Shown here one piece after another: positions 38,958 to 48,326 of a DNA stretch of 64,000 bases (its first letter is position 1; every line of letters begins with the position of its first letter). Position numbers and translations under genes: made by a program. The DNA is taken from positions 1 to 64,000 of the forward strand of contig NZ_NEGG01000018.1 of NCBI RefSeq assembly GCF_002135295.1, in the 5' to 3' direction. The notes under the pieces were generated by a model. The model was not told the DNA's origin. It saw nothing but the letters and a program-made list of their open reading frames with translations, and did not search any database. Source of the stretch: Acinetobacter sp. ANC 5054. GTDB lineage: Bacteria; Pseudomonadota; Gammaproteobacteria; Pseudomonadales; Moraxellaceae.

Positions 38958-39824
38958 ATGTTTGAAACTATTGTGCAAAGCATCCCTGAACAAGTCATAC
39001 ATTATGAAAATGTTACACTCTGCATTAAACGATTAGACTTGGTTCATCCTCAAATTTCTGGGAATAAATTCTTTAAATTAAAATACAACTTGTTGAGCGC
39101 ACAGCAACAAGGTTTTAAACGTGTCTTGACCTTTGGCGGCGCCTATTCCAATCACATTGCCGCCACGGCTTATGCTGCACATTTATTTGGATTTGAAAGT
39201 ATCGGCATCATTCGTGGTGAAGAATTACAACATCGCGCACTCAACCCGACCTTAGCAACGGCACAACACTTTGGTATGCAACTGCAATTTATTTCACGAG
39301 AACGTTATCGAGAAAAAAACCATCCCTATTTTTTACACCAACTTACTTTAGATTACCCAGACCATTACATCATTCCTGAAGGTGGCACCAATGCCCTTGC
39401 TATAAAAGGCTGTACAGAAATATTAACGGAAGATGATCGAGAAAATTTTGACCTTATTTGCTGTGCAGTCGGCACAGGTGGCACCATCACAGGATTGATT
39501 GAATCAAGTGCTGTACATCAAACACTTTTAGGTTTTTCAGCATTAAAGGGTGACTTTTTGCATCAGGAAGTTAAGTTACAAACACCTAAACAAAACTGGC
39601 AAATCACTGATAGCTTTTGCTTTGGTGGATATGCAAAATCGACACCTGAACTGCTTCAATTTATTAAAAATTTTGAAAGAAAATATGGCATTCCCCTAGA
39701 ACAGGTTTATACAGGAAAAATGCTGTTTGGTATTTTTAAAATGATCGAGCAAGGACACATACAGCCACAACAACGAATTTTGGTGATTCACACGGGCGGC
39801 TTGCAAGGCAAAAAACCATCCTAA
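38958..39824 (+). CDS. ACC deaminase / D-cysteine desulfhydrase family PLP enzyme
   Basis: 288 residues, fold-type II PLP enzyme. SGNKFFKLKYNLL (34-46) contains the PLP-lysine region, and TFGGAYSNHIAATAYAA is the substrate/cofactor loop of this family. CAVGTGGTITGLI is the phosphate cup and LVIHTGGLQG is near the C-terminus. The usual length is 300-340, so this is a short member. The substrate (1-aminocyclopropane-1-carboxylate, D-cysteine or other) cannot be told. No Shine-Dalgarno is visible before ATG, and TATAAA lies only about 28 nt upstream, hinting at a very short leader. Confidence 0.85.
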   Translation: MFETIVQSIPEQVIHYENVTLCIKRLDLVHPQISGNKFFKLKYNLLSAQQQGFKRVLTFGGAYSNHIAATAYAAHLFGFESIGIIRGEELQHRALNPTLATAQHFGMQLQFISRERYREKNHPYFLHQLTLDYPDHYIIPEGGTNALAIKGCTEILTEDDRENFDLICCAVGTGGTITGLIESSAVHQTLLGFSALKGDFLHQEVKLQTPKQNWQITDSFCFGGYAKSTPELLQFIKNFERKYGIPLEQVYTGKMLFGIFKMIEQGHIQPQQRILVIHTGGLQGKKPS

Positions 39825-39926
39825 ATCTGCCTGAGTTTCTGCTAACAGTACATTAAAGCTTTCCCTGAAAAATCACTCAAAAGGATGTATAATCCGCGGT
39901 CTTTTCATTCTCCCGCAGGCTTGCTC

Positions 39927-41126
39927 ATGTCCAAAAATCTGTACGATGTTGTAGTAATCGGCGCTGGTGCATCGGGCTTAATGCTGGCCTACAAAGCAGC
40001 GCAGCGCGGACGTAAAGTGCTGGTGGTGGAAAAAGCCAATAAAGTCGGCAAAAAAATCCTGATGTCTGGCGGCGGTAAATGCAACTTTACCAACCTGTAT
40101 GTCGAGCCTGAAAACTTTATCTCGCATAACCCGCATTTTGTGATTTCTGCGCTTTCACGCTATACCAATTGGGACTTCATTGGCATGGTCTGCGAATACG
40201 GTATTGAGTATGAAGAGCGCAAACATGGACAGCTGTTTACCCTAAATGGTGCAAAAGAGATTCTGTCTATGCTCTTGGCAGAATGTGACAAAACAGCTTT
40301 GGTCGAAATCAAAACCAGCTGTGAAGTAAAAGCCATAAATACCCTCGAAGACCAAGGTTTTCAAGTAGCAACCAATATTGGCTATTTTGAAGCAGAGTCT
40401 GTGGTCATTGCATCGGGCGGTTTATCTATTCCTACCTTAGGCGGCTCTGCCATCGGTTACGACATTGCTAAACAGTTTGGTCACCATATTTACCCAACAC
40501 GTGCTGGACTGGTACCTTTCACCTTCTCGGATGGTTTTAAAGAAGTCACTACCCGCCTAAGCGGCAATGCTGTAGAAGCGACTTTGTCTAATAATTTAAA
40601 CAGCTTTACTGAAGCACTGCTATTTACTCACCGTGGCCTGAGCGGGCCAAGCTCACTGCAGCTGTCTAACTATTGGGACGTTGGTCAAAGCTTTAAAATT
40701 GACTTCCTGCCAAGTGTGGACTTAAACGAATTTTTCAAATCTAAAAAGCAAAGCCAGCCTAAAGTCTTGCTGCGTACATTAATGGCTGAACACTTGCCTA
40801 AAAGCGTGGTGCTTGAACTGCAGAACCTGATCTGGGCTGAACAGGCAGATACCGCAATTGGCAACATCAGTGATGAAAAACTGGAAAATATTGCACAGCG
40901 CCTGTCTAGCTTTGAGGTAAAACCTTCAGGCACAGAAGGTTACCGCACAGCCGAAGTCACTTTAGGCGGTGTAGACACTACTGAAGTTTCATCTAAAACC
41001 ATGGAAAGTAAAATGCAGAAAGGCTTATTCTTCGTGGGCGAAATTTTGGATGTCACGGGCCATTTGGGCGGATTTAATTTCCAATGGGCTTGGGCTTCAG
41101 CGCATGCCGCGTCCGAGTATGTTTAA
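39927..41126 (+). CDS. HI0933/YhiN-family NAD(P)/FAD-dependent oxidoreductase
   Basis: 399 residues from the chosen ATG (GCAGG 7 nt upstream; an in-frame ATG 42 nt earlier lacks a site). The Rossmann FAD motif is VVIGAGASGLMLAYKA, followed by GGGKCNFTNL (the family hallmark), IASGGLSIPTLGGSAIGY, and a C-terminal GEILDVTGHLGGFNFQWA. Biochemical role is unsettled; members were once called BaiN-like reductases. By eye it uses more CTG/GC-rich codons than its neighbours. Confidence 0.9.
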   Translation: MSKNLYDVVVIGAGASGLMLAYKAAQRGRKVLVVEKANKVGKKILMSGGGKCNFTNLYVEPENFISHNPHFVISALSRYTNWDFIGMVCEYGIEYEERKHGQLFTLNGAKEILSMLLAECDKTALVEIKTSCEVKAINTLEDQGFQVATNIGYFEAESVVIASGGLSIPTLGGSAIGYDIAKQFGHHIYPTRAGLVPFTFSDGFKEVTTRLSGNAVEATLSNNLNSFTEALLFTHRGLSGPSSLQLSNYWDVGQSFKIDFLPSVDLNEFFKSKKQSQPKVLLRTLMAEHLPKSVVLELQNLIWAEQADTAIGNISDEKLENIAQRLSSFEVKPSGTEGYRTAEVTLGGVDTTEVSSKTMESKMQKGLFFVGEILDVTGHLGGFNFQWAWASAHAASEYV

Positions 41127-41129
41127 CGA

Positions 41130-41179
41130 TTACACAATAAAAAAAGGGCTGATAATTCAGCCCTTTTTTTATTGTGTAA
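41130..41179. terminator. Long bidirectional terminator hairpin
   Basis: A 50-nt almost perfect inverted repeat: 23 paired bases (TTACACAATAAAAAAAGG... and its complement) and a TAAT loop. It ends the YhiN gene (+) and the 41182 gene (-). Confidence 0.9.
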
Positions 41180-41181
41180 CA

Positions 41182-41343
41182 TTATTCGAGATAGTCTGTT
41201 TTAAATAATGCAACTTGAGCAGTAGAAAGACGTTCAATCGTCATATCCATTTTTTCTACTGCTGCTGTGATATGTGAAGGTTGTGCATTTGCATCTGTTT
41301 TAAAGGTCGAAATAAACTGATTCAACATTGAAATTATCCCCAT
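41182..41343 (-). CDS. Small hypothetical protein
   Basis: 53 residues from the Met at 41343 (AAGGA 9 nt upstream): mostly helical, with MDMTIERLSTAQVALFKTDYLE at the C-terminus. Other in-frame starts (41406, 41328) are possible. There is no signal peptide or known motif. It is included because it has a ribosome site and a good terminator just downstream. Confidence 0.5.
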   Translation of the reverse strand: MGIISMLNQFISTFKTDANAQPSHITAAVEKMDMTIERLSTAQVALFKTDYLE

Positions 41344-41468
41344 TAGTGTCATTCCTTGGCACGAAGCATAATTGCTGAACATGACAGCAACATGAATCCT
41401 AAGCATTTATATTTTAAGTAATATTCCATACATTACTATTTCTAAAAATACCAAGTTTTGGGCAAATT

Positions 41469-41651
41469 TCAATCATTATTTATAAACTCTTTGGTATAAT
41501 TTTTTGACGCTGGTACAGATTCTTTTGTGTCTTGCACAGTATCAGTGCGTTTAGGCTTTGCAAAAATAAAACGTCGCGCACTCGCTAAAAAGCCAATGGT
41601 AATACCAGCAATAATGACTGGTGCTAAAAATTTATTCGGAGCTTTGGCCAT
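41469..41651 (-). CDS. Small single-pass membrane protein
   Basis: 60 residues: Lys-rich start (MAKAPNKF), one hydrophobic helix (LAPVIIAGITIGFLA), a basic patch (ARRFIFAKPKR) and a polar tail. AAGGA lies 9 nt before the ATG; a longer in-frame start (41687) is less likely. It sits 69 nt downstream of the mechanosensitive channel gene on the same strand and may be co-transcribed. Function unknown. Confidence 0.55.
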   Translation of the reverse strand: MAKAPNKFLAPVIIAGITIGFLASARRFIFAKPKRTDTVQDTKESVPASKNYTKEFINND

Positions 41652-41720
41652 AGAAAAATTTCCTTCTTCACAATCAGAATCGACCACTTAGCGTGGCCGA
41701 TTTATGGAAAAATAAACAGG

Positions 41721-43487
41721 TTATTTCGGGTCATCTGGTTTTGGAATTATCGGTGGTGTAGAGGTTGCATCCACATTTTCCTCAGCCTCTCCAGTCGAAC
41801 CAAATGGGTTGTTTTGTGGTTTATGCTCTGGATCTACATCAAGCTGATCTGGAGTTGCCGTTTCTTTTTCACTCACACCTGGTGCTGCTTGATGGATATT
41901 TGGATAACCATCATGAGCATTCACTTCAGTCATCTGGGTTGTAGATGAAGTTGTCGTTGTATTTGAAGCATTAAAAGTAGTTTTCGCTTTCGCTTGTTCT
42001 TGAACAGGATTTGGCTCATTCGCTTCACGTTTGGCTTTATCAATCAAATCAGACAGTACGCGCTCTGCTGGATTGCGACCACCTAAACCAAATGCCAAAG
42101 CAAAAGCGATTGCGACTGCACCGAGGGTAAGTCCAAATGCTAGATTCACGATGGAGTCTGCAATACCCATAGCACGTAAGCCCATTGCGACAACCAAGCC
42201 CATGATTAACACACGAACCAAATTACCTAACCAACGCGAGCTGTTGTATTCTCCGCGTTGAACAATATTCGCCACGATATTGGCAAGCCAGAAACCCACC
42301 ACCAAAATAACCGCACCAAGCAAGATACTGGCACCGAATTGGATAAACATGGCAATCAAGCCACTAATTTGATCAAAGCCTAAACGGTTTGCAGCTTCAG
42401 ACACCGCAAATAGCATGGTGAAAAATACAATCAGATACCCGACAACATCAGACACTTTGGTATTGCCCAAGAAGCGTTGAATATCTAATTTTTCAGGTAC
42501 ATTATCTACACCCGTTCCTGAAATTACATCGACCACTAAACGTGCCACAAAGCGTGACACCACATAAGCCAAAATTAGGATTAAGCCCGCAGCAATAATA
42601 TTCGGGATGGCAAACATAATTTCATGCAGCATCGCTGTTGCCGGTTGCGAAATCGCATCGATACCCAAGGCTTCAAATGCCACAATCAACGCGGTGATAA
42701 TGATGATCGCGAATACAAAATTACCCAATACTTGTGCAAGGTTTGAGTTTTTAAACATCCCGACTTTTTCAACTTGCTGCTGTAAACTCAGGCTTCGAAC
42801 CAAACCTTCCACGATTCCACGTACAATTTTTGCCAGAATATAACCTATAAAAACAATCACACCTGCGATGAAAATATTCGGTAGATATGAAACGACTTCC
42901 GTCACCATATTTTGAATTGGAAACAACAAACCATTTAAACCGAGTATGGAGAGCACAATCGGGAGGAATAACAGTAGGATTAACCAATAAACGATTTCAC
43001 TAATATTTTGACTGATGGGACTTACACCCACTTCAGCACTCAGTTTTTCATCTAATTGAGTCTTATTTAATAATTTTTGTGAACCTACTTTGACCAAACT
43101 TGCCACGATCCAGCCAATAAAACCAACTGCGACAGCAGCGAGTAGTTGAGGAATAAACAACAAGAATTGCTGAATCATATTGCTAAATGGACCGCTGACA
43201 CTGGTTAGATTCAGTACATTCAATGCTCCAATGACCGCAATAATCAAAATAATCCAGAACACGACTCTGGAAATGATATTTTCGACATTAGAACGGTGAC
43301 CAGTTGCACTGGATAGTTTTTGATTGGTGCCGAGCTTTTGTAAAACTTTTTTCACAGCAGCGGCGATAAGTAACGCAATAATCCAACCTATTAAAAGGAT
43401 AGCAACTGCACTCAAAATAGGGTGAAACTGTTCCCAGTAATACATGGCATCAAAACGGCCACGCGGACCGCCAATATAATCATACAT
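41721..43487 (-). CDS. Mechanosensitive ion channel, multi-TM-helix (PF05552-type) family
   Basis: 588 residues. Repeated pairs of hydrophobic helices each contain the I-G-W-I-V-A/I-G-Y-I-L-A type segment (near 33-50, 118-135, 205-220, 300-315, 395-415). The C-terminal pore helix AFALAFGLGGRNPAERVLSDL is the MscS-like signature. The C-terminal 120 residues are polar and Pro/Asn/Thr-rich (about 505-588). It is presumed an osmotic-shock release channel in the inner membrane. GAGGG lies 7 nt before ATG. Confidence 0.85.
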   Translation of the reverse strand: MYDYIGGPRGRFDAMYYWEQFHPILSAVAILLIGWIIALLIAAAVKKVLQKLGTNQKLSSATGHRSNVENIISRVVFWIILIIAVIGALNVLNLTSVSGPFSNMIQQFLLFIPQLLAAVAVGFIGWIVASLVKVGSQKLLNKTQLDEKLSAEVGVSPISQNISEIVYWLILLLFLPIVLSILGLNGLLFPIQNMVTEVVSYLPNIFIAGVIVFIGYILAKIVRGIVEGLVRSLSLQQQVEKVGMFKNSNLAQVLGNFVFAIIIITALIVAFEALGIDAISQPATAMLHEIMFAIPNIIAAGLILILAYVVSRFVARLVVDVISGTGVDNVPEKLDIQRFLGNTKVSDVVGYLIVFFTMLFAVSEAANRLGFDQISGLIAMFIQFGASILLGAVILVVGFWLANIVANIVQRGEYNSSRWLGNLVRVLIMGLVVAMGLRAMGIADSIVNLAFGLTLGAVAIAFALAFGLGGRNPAERVLSDLIDKAKREANEPNPVQEQAKAKTTFNASNTTTTSSTTQMTEVNAHDGYPNIHQAAPGVSEKETATPDQLDVDPEHKPQNNPFGSTGEAEENVDATSTPPIIPKPDDPK

Positions 43488-43661
43488 TCGTTCGCCCTCA
43501 TTGTTATTACATCATCTGTTGTTATTTGCGATTCAGGATTGTTCTATTCATCACAGCATTTGGAGCATTAAAACTTGAGCTTTCTTTTCCACCATAGTTT
43601 TTGCTCATTTTTTATTCAACAGAAGTATGCATAACTCCAACAAAAGCTCACAATTGAATGT

Positions 43662-43689
43662 AAAAAGCCTTGGCATAAACCAAGGCTTT
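43662..43689 (-). terminator. Terminator of the 43710 gene
   Basis: An AAAGCCTTGG/CCAAGGCTTT stem with a 6-nt loop, 20 nt downstream of the 92-residue gene on the minus strand. Confidence 0.8.
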
Positions 43690-43709
43690 CATATCGATAT
43701 AGACAAGCT

Positions 43710-43988
43710 TTAATGCGCTGTCGCAGTCGCTGTATTTGAATCATTCGCAACGGCTTCGTCACCAGCTGTACCCGTAGTCGTGTTATTCGGGGTTGCTGGT
43801 TGCGCATTTGGCGCAGGGTGCTCAGGTGGTGCATCGGATGCCGTAGGTTTAATATCTGCAAACATATACAGTAATAGCGCAATAAAGAAGATACCCACTA
43901 AAATCAGAATATAAACAGGAATACGTTTTTTCTGTGTTGTTTCTTCTGAAGATGAAAGATGGGGCGGCTTATTAAAATCGTGTGTCAT
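43710..43988 (-). CDS. Small membrane-anchored protein with Pro/Ala/Thr-rich tail
   Basis: 92 residues. A polar N-terminus is followed by KKRIPVYILILVGIFFIALLLYMF (one transmembrane helix, about 21-44). A low-complexity tail rich in Pro, Ala, Asn and Thr follows. Topology is N-in with the tail in the periplasm. GAGGGG is 4-5 nt before ATG. It is likely a lineage-specific protein of unknown role. Confidence 0.6.
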   Translation of the reverse strand: MTHDFNKPPHLSSSEETTQKKRIPVYILILVGIFFIALLLYMFADIKPTASDAPPEHPAPNAQPATPNNTTTGTAGDEAVANDSNTATATAH

Positions 43989-44280
43989 AATCCCCTCACT
44001 ATATTGTTGTTCGTTGTCGAATTTTTATACTATCAATACCCTGTTGATCATTGTGTGAAGAACAATTACAGAAAGTGAAAAGTTGTAACTTCGAGATCGA
44101 TCAATAGTCTTAAATTTAGGGTATAAAGATTCTTTATCATTCGGTTTTAAGCATATCCAACAAATTTCAGTAAAGTTAGTCTTCTTTGTGTATTAAAAGC
44201 ACGAGGCTGATTCTTCAAAAATAACAGGCTGAATATCCATATTTTTATGTAGACTGAATTTGCTAACGTTGTAGGTTCAA

Positions 44281-44748
44281 ATGAGCTATAATCATGCACC
44301 TTATTTTTCTTCTGTTATCAAATCTATGGCGTACCATCAACAAGGTGTAACGCTTGATCTTGACACTGACGTCACTCATCAATGTACCCTTCATTACACT
44401 CGCGACCAACATCTCATTGGTATTATTGAATTTAATAAACCAAGCTATGTTTTAAAATGGGGCGACTTGGAATATTTCCGTCGACGTACTGAAGAATTTT
44501 CAGTGATGCCCTTCCCTGAATGTATCAATGCGATGGTGATTGATATACGTAATATTGTGGCTTTTCTAGATAACGAAGTACCCATTATTCCTTGGCGTTT
44601 ACTCGAAGAAGAATGTCCGATTCGTTTGGTCGTGCCACAAGATCGTTTAGAACATTATGCAGGCTTTTTTGAACCGACATGGCTGACCTCAGATGTTGAA
44701 ACTGCTATTCAAGAAATCCGTGAATTTATGGACATGTTTGTGCATTAA
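44281..44748 (+). CDS. Conserved hypothetical protein
   Basis: 155 residues, soluble, no signal peptide. Mixed alpha/beta character: VTLDLDTDV, ECINAMVIDIRNIVAFLDN, CPIRLVVPQD and a helical end (DVETAIQEIREFMDMF). A STAS- or receiver-like alpha/beta sandwich is conceivable (VIDIRNI followed by a helix), but no defining motif is present. GTAGG is 5 nt before ATG. Single gene with its own terminator. Confidence 0.65.
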   Translation: MSYNHAPYFSSVIKSMAYHQQGVTLDLDTDVTHQCTLHYTRDQHLIGIIEFNKPSYVLKWGDLEYFRRRTEEFSVMPFPECINAMVIDIRNIVAFLDNEVPIIPWRLLEEECPIRLVVPQDRLEHYAGFFEPTWLTSDVETAIQEIREFMDMFVH

Positions 44749-44776
44749 GCAGGATACTCAACTAAAGTCGAATACT

Positions 44777-44803
44777 AAAAACCTCCGAACGGAGGTTTTT
44801 TTT
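44777..44803 (+). terminator. Terminator after 44281-44748
   Basis: An AAACCTCCG/CGGAGGTTT stem, with eight T residues in the tail. Confidence 0.85.
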
Positions 44804-45087
44804 ATTACTAAATAAAGATCCAATATTTCACCCTAAGAATAATTTTTCATAATATTTTCAAATTCTTAATAATAAATTATGTTCAATGTTTCTGTTTTTA
44901 TGCACCATTTAATTGGTAACAATTCGGCAATAAATATCGCTTGAGCGTTCCTCAATTTATCACCTAAGATGTAGAAAATGATCTCTTTTTATTGCTGAAA
45001 CATTTTTAAAAACAAAGTAATAAAATTAAAAGAGCAACATGATCATAAAAAGTGGAAATTATATAAAGGTAAAAAGGAGTTTTAACG
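44804..45087. promoter_or_regulatory. Leader/promoter region of the glutamate/aspartate importer
   Basis: AT-rich non-coding stretch before gltI. It contains TGG-N10-GCA (44914-44929), the bare GG-N10-GC skeleton of a sigma-54 promoter, but the conserved CAC and TT are not matched. Acidic-amino-acid uptake operons in pseudomonads are sigma-54 dependent, so this deserves a test; an ordinary sigma-70 promoter could equally lie here. Confidence 0.25.
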
Positions 45088-46035
45088 ATGACGTCAAAGA
45101 AACAATTAGCAACTTTATTCTGTGCAAGTGCACTTACACTGGGCATCACTGCATGTAGTGATAATAAAGCGCCGGCGACGGAAAAACCTGCGGGAAGTGA
45201 AGCTACTGCTTCTACCTCTGGCACTTTAGACAAGATTAAACAATCAGGTACGATTGTTCTAGGCTATCGTGATTCATCAATTCCATTTTCATATATCGCG
45301 GACAATCCAAATCAACCCGTCGGCTATGCACATGATCTTCAATTGAAAGTGGTTGAAGCCGTGAAAAAACAATTGGATATGCCGAATCTAAAAGTTCGTT
45401 ATAACCTTGTCACCAGCCAGAACCGAATTCCATTAGTATCAAACGGTACAGTCGATTTAGAATGCGGTTCAACCACTAACAATAAAGAGCGTCAACAACA
45501 AGTTGATTTCTCTACTGGCTTCTTTGAAGTGGGTTCACGTCTATTAACTGCCAAAGATTCTGGCGTCAAAGATTTTGCTGATTTAAAAGGCAAAAAATTA
45601 GTGACCACTGCAGGTACAACATCTGAGCGCTATATTCGTCAGCATGAAAAAGAACTAGGTATTGGCGAAGTAATTTCTGCCAAAGATCATGCTGAATCAT
45701 TCTTAATGCTGCAAAATGGTCGTGCAGCTGCCTTTATGATGGATGATATTCTGCTTGCGGGTGAAAAATCTAAAGCGAAAGATCCAAATAAATGGGAAAT
45801 CGTGGGTACTGCGCCTATTCATGAAATCTACGGATGTATGATGCGTAAAGGTGATACTGGATTTAAACAAGTCGTTGATGATGCAATCAAAGCCACTTAC
45901 AGCTCTGGTGAAATTAACAATATGTATAAAAAATGGTTCCAATCACCAATTCCACCAAAAAATATTAACTTAAACTTCCCAATGTCAGATCAGTTGAAAG
46001 CCTTGATCAGCAATCCACATGACCGTGACGAATAA
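45088..46035 (+). CDS. gltI: Glutamate/aspartate ABC transporter, substrate-binding lipoprotein
   Basis: 315 residues. Unlike E. coli GltI it carries a lipobox (LGITAC, Cys about 23) and should be membrane-anchored. The family-3 binding fold is clear: TIVLGYRDSSIPFSYI, VGYAHDLQLKVVEAV, LVTSQNRIPLVSNGTVDLECGSTTNN (the acidic amino acid site), LKGKKLVTTAGTTSERYI. AAGGAG lies 8 nt before ATG. First gene of gltIJKL. Confidence 0.93.
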   Translation: MTSKKQLATLFCASALTLGITACSDNKAPATEKPAGSEATASTSGTLDKIKQSGTIVLGYRDSSIPFSYIADNPNQPVGYAHDLQLKVVEAVKKQLDMPNLKVRYNLVTSQNRIPLVSNGTVDLECGSTTNNKERQQQVDFSTGFFEVGSRLLTAKDSGVKDFADLKGKKLVTTAGTTSERYIRQHEKELGIGEVISAKDHAESFLMLQNGRAAAFMMDDILLAGEKSKAKDPNKWEIVGTAPIHEIYGCMMRKGDTGFKQVVDDAIKATYSSGEINNMYKKWFQSPIPPKNINLNFPMSDQLKALISNPHDRDE

Positions 46036-46105
46036 TAATCCCTAAACATTCTAAATCAGCTTAAGCCAAAAGGAGTTTGGCTTAGGCTAATTAAAGGGAG
46101 TTTCT

Positions 46106-46849
46106 ATGAATTATAGCTGGAATTGGGGTGTGCTCTTCCAATCTACAGGTGTAGGTGATTCGACCTACCTCCATTGGATTTTAATCGGTATAGGCTGGCT
46201 GTTTGTCATCGCACTGGTGGCATGGAGCATTGCAATGGTGCTCGGCAGTATTTTGGGGATCATGCGTACACTACCGAGTCCCGTGGCACGAGGTATTGGT
46301 ACCGCCTATGTGACTATCTTCCGAAATGTACCATTATTGATTCAACTTTTTATTTGGTTCTATGTCGTTCCAAATTTTCTACCTACCCCCATCAAAAGCT
46401 GGTGGATGAATGACCTTGGAGCAAATACCACAGCACTCATTTCTGCCAGTGTAGGCTTAGGTTTATTTACCGCAGCACGTGTCTGTGAACAGGTTCGTAC
46501 AGGCATTGAGGCCCTGCCTTTGGGTCAAACCAATGCAGGTTATGCGATGGGCTTTAGTACATCACAGCTTTACCGCTACGTGATTTTGCCGCAGTCTTTC
46601 CGCACGATTTTGCCTCCGTTAAGTTCTGAGTTGACCAACTGTGTCAAAAATACCTCTGTAGCTTCATTAGTGGGTGTCGCAGAAATTATTTCGCAGATGA
46701 AAACCATCAGTGAATACACGCAAAATACCATCGAAATTTATACCTACGTCACCATTATTTTCATGGTCATTAATGTATGCCTGATTGGCTTTATGACCTA
46801 TCTGGAAAAGCGCCTACGTGTTCCAGGCTTAATTGCAGGAGATAAATAA
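46106..46849 (+). CDS. gltJ: Glutamate/aspartate ABC transporter permease GltJ
   Basis: 247 residues, inner membrane, about five to six helices (TM near 20-48, 65-90, 110-130, 200-230). The His/Glu/Asp-type permease signature EALPLGQTNAGYAMGFS and a ...ILPQSFRTILPPL loop contact the ATPase. The stop overlaps the gltK start (TAATG). Confidence 0.94.
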   Translation: MNYSWNWGVLFQSTGVGDSTYLHWILIGIGWLFVIALVAWSIAMVLGSILGIMRTLPSPVARGIGTAYVTIFRNVPLLIQLFIWFYVVPNFLPTPIKSWWMNDLGANTTALISASVGLGLFTAARVCEQVRTGIEALPLGQTNAGYAMGFSTSQLYRYVILPQSFRTILPPLSSELTNCVKNTSVASLVGVAEIISQMKTISEYTQNTIEIYTYVTIIFMVINVCLIGFMTYLEKRLRVPGLIAGDK

Positions 46850-47532
46850 TGGATTGGCTCACTTCATTTATTCAAGACTTGCAAGCATCAGGTCCTGCAC
46901 TCTGGCATGGCTTTAGTATTACGCTCAAAGTCGTGATCTCAGCGACGATTGGTGGTGTATTTATTGGGACCATACTGGCGCTCATGCGTCTATCATCCAT
47001 TAAAGTATTTAATGTCTTTGCCAAAGCTTATGTGAACTTATTCCGTTCCATTCCTTTGCTACTGGTGCTGATGTGGTTCTATTTCGCAGTACCGTTTATT
47101 TATACTGGAATCACAGGAAAGTACCTCACCATTGATACTGCCCTCGTATCCAGTATTGTGGCATTTATGCTCTTTGAAGCGGCTTACTTTTCTGAGATTG
47201 TTCGCGCGGGTATTCAATCAATTCCCAAAGGTCAAACCTCTGCTGCTTATGCACTGGGTATGAGCTATAGTCAGGCAATGCGATTAATTATTTTACCGCA
47301 GTCATTTCGTAAAATGACCCCTTTGTTATTGCAACAAACCATTATTCTGTTTCAAGACTCCACCATGGTCTATGCCATTGGACTCTTAGACTTTTTCCGC
47401 ACCAATTACGTCCGCGGCGACTTAATGTCTTTGCTCACCCAATATATTTTGTTCGCAGGCTTGGTGTATTTCACTATCAGCATGATCGCAACCTATGCAG
47501 TTAAAAAATTACAACGGAGGTTAAGTGTATGA
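46849..47532 (+). CDS. gltK: Glutamate/aspartate ABC transporter permease GltK
   Basis: 227 residues, second permease. It carries the same family signature [18 protein letters not shown] and [14 protein letters not shown]. The gltL ribosome site CGGAGG lies inside its last codons and the two genes overlap by 4 nt (ATGA), so translation is coupled. Confidence 0.94.
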   Translation: MDWLTSFIQDLQASGPALWHGFSITLKVVISATIGGVFIGTILALMRLSSIKVFNVFAKAYVNLFRSIPLLLVLMWFYFAVPFIYTGITGKYLTIDTALVSSIVAFMLFEAAYFSEIVRAGIQSIPKGQTSAAYALGMSYSQAMRLIILPQSFRKMTPLLLQQTIILFQDSTMVYAIGLLDFFRTNYVRGDLMSLLTQYILFAGLVYFTISMIATYAVKKLQRRLSV

Positions 47533-48272
47533 CAGATCAAAAAACGATGATTGACCTCCAAAATGTCAGTAAATGGTATAAAGATTTTCAGGTCCTTACC
47601 GATTGCACCACGCAAATTAAGCAAGGCGAAGTGGTCGTTGTTTGCGGACCTTCAGGTTCTGGAAAATCAACGCTTATTAAAACGGTGAATGGATTAGAGC
47701 CATTTCAGTCGGGCACCATTTTGGTTGATGGTGTTTCGATTAACGATCCAAAGACCGATCTAAATAAATTGCGTAGTCGTGTCGGTATGGTGTTCCAGCA
47801 TTTTGAACTGTTTCCTCACTTATCGATTACTGAAAACCTGACGATAGCCCAAGTGAAAGTCTTGGGTCGTTCGGACGCTGAAGCCAAGAAAAAAGGCTTA
47901 GCGTATTTGGAACGGGTCGGATTAAGCGCACATGCCAACAAGTTCCCTGCTCAATTGTCAGGTGGTCAACAGCAACGTGTAGCCATTGCGCGCGCACTGA
48001 GCATGGACCCGATTGCTATGCTGTTTGATGAACCAACCTCTGCCCTTGACCCTGAAATGATTAATGAGGTACTGGATGTGATGGTTGGTTTAGCAAAAGA
48101 AGGCATGACCATGATGTGTGTGACGCATGAAATGGGCTTTGCTCGTCAGGTTGCCGATCGTGTAATTTTTATGGATCAAGGCAAAATTGTCGAAGACTGT
48201 AGTAAAGATGATTTCTTTAATGCACCACGCGGCGAACGTGCACAACAATTCTTAAATAAAATCTTGAATTAA
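47529..48272 (+). CDS. gltL: Glutamate/aspartate ABC transporter ATPase GltL
   Basis: 247 residues: Walker [11 protein letters not shown]-loop [10 protein letters not shown], signature LSGGQQQR, Walker [14 protein letters not shown], and the H-loop [10 protein letters not shown]. It powers import through GltJK. Confidence 0.97.
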   Translation: MTDQKTMIDLQNVSKWYKDFQVLTDCTTQIKQGEVVVVCGPSGSGKSTLIKTVNGLEPFQSGTILVDGVSINDPKTDLNKLRSRVGMVFQHFELFPHLSITENLTIAQVKVLGRSDAEAKKKGLAYLERVGLSAHANKFPAQLSGGQQQRVAIARALSMDPIAMLFDEPTSALDPEMINEVLDVMVGLAKEGMTMMCVTHEMGFARQVADRVIFMDQGKIVEDCSKDDFFNAPRGERAQQFLNKILN

Positions 48273-48284
48273 AAATATCTAAAT

Positions 48285-48313
48285 AAAAAGCTCATCCAAG
48301 GATGAGCTTTTTT
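48285..48313. terminator. Bidirectional terminator between gltL and fpr
   Basis: An AAAAAGCTCATCC/GGATGAGCTTTTT stem with a two-base loop. Confidence 0.88.
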
Positions 48314-48326
48314 AATGCAGTCGGTC

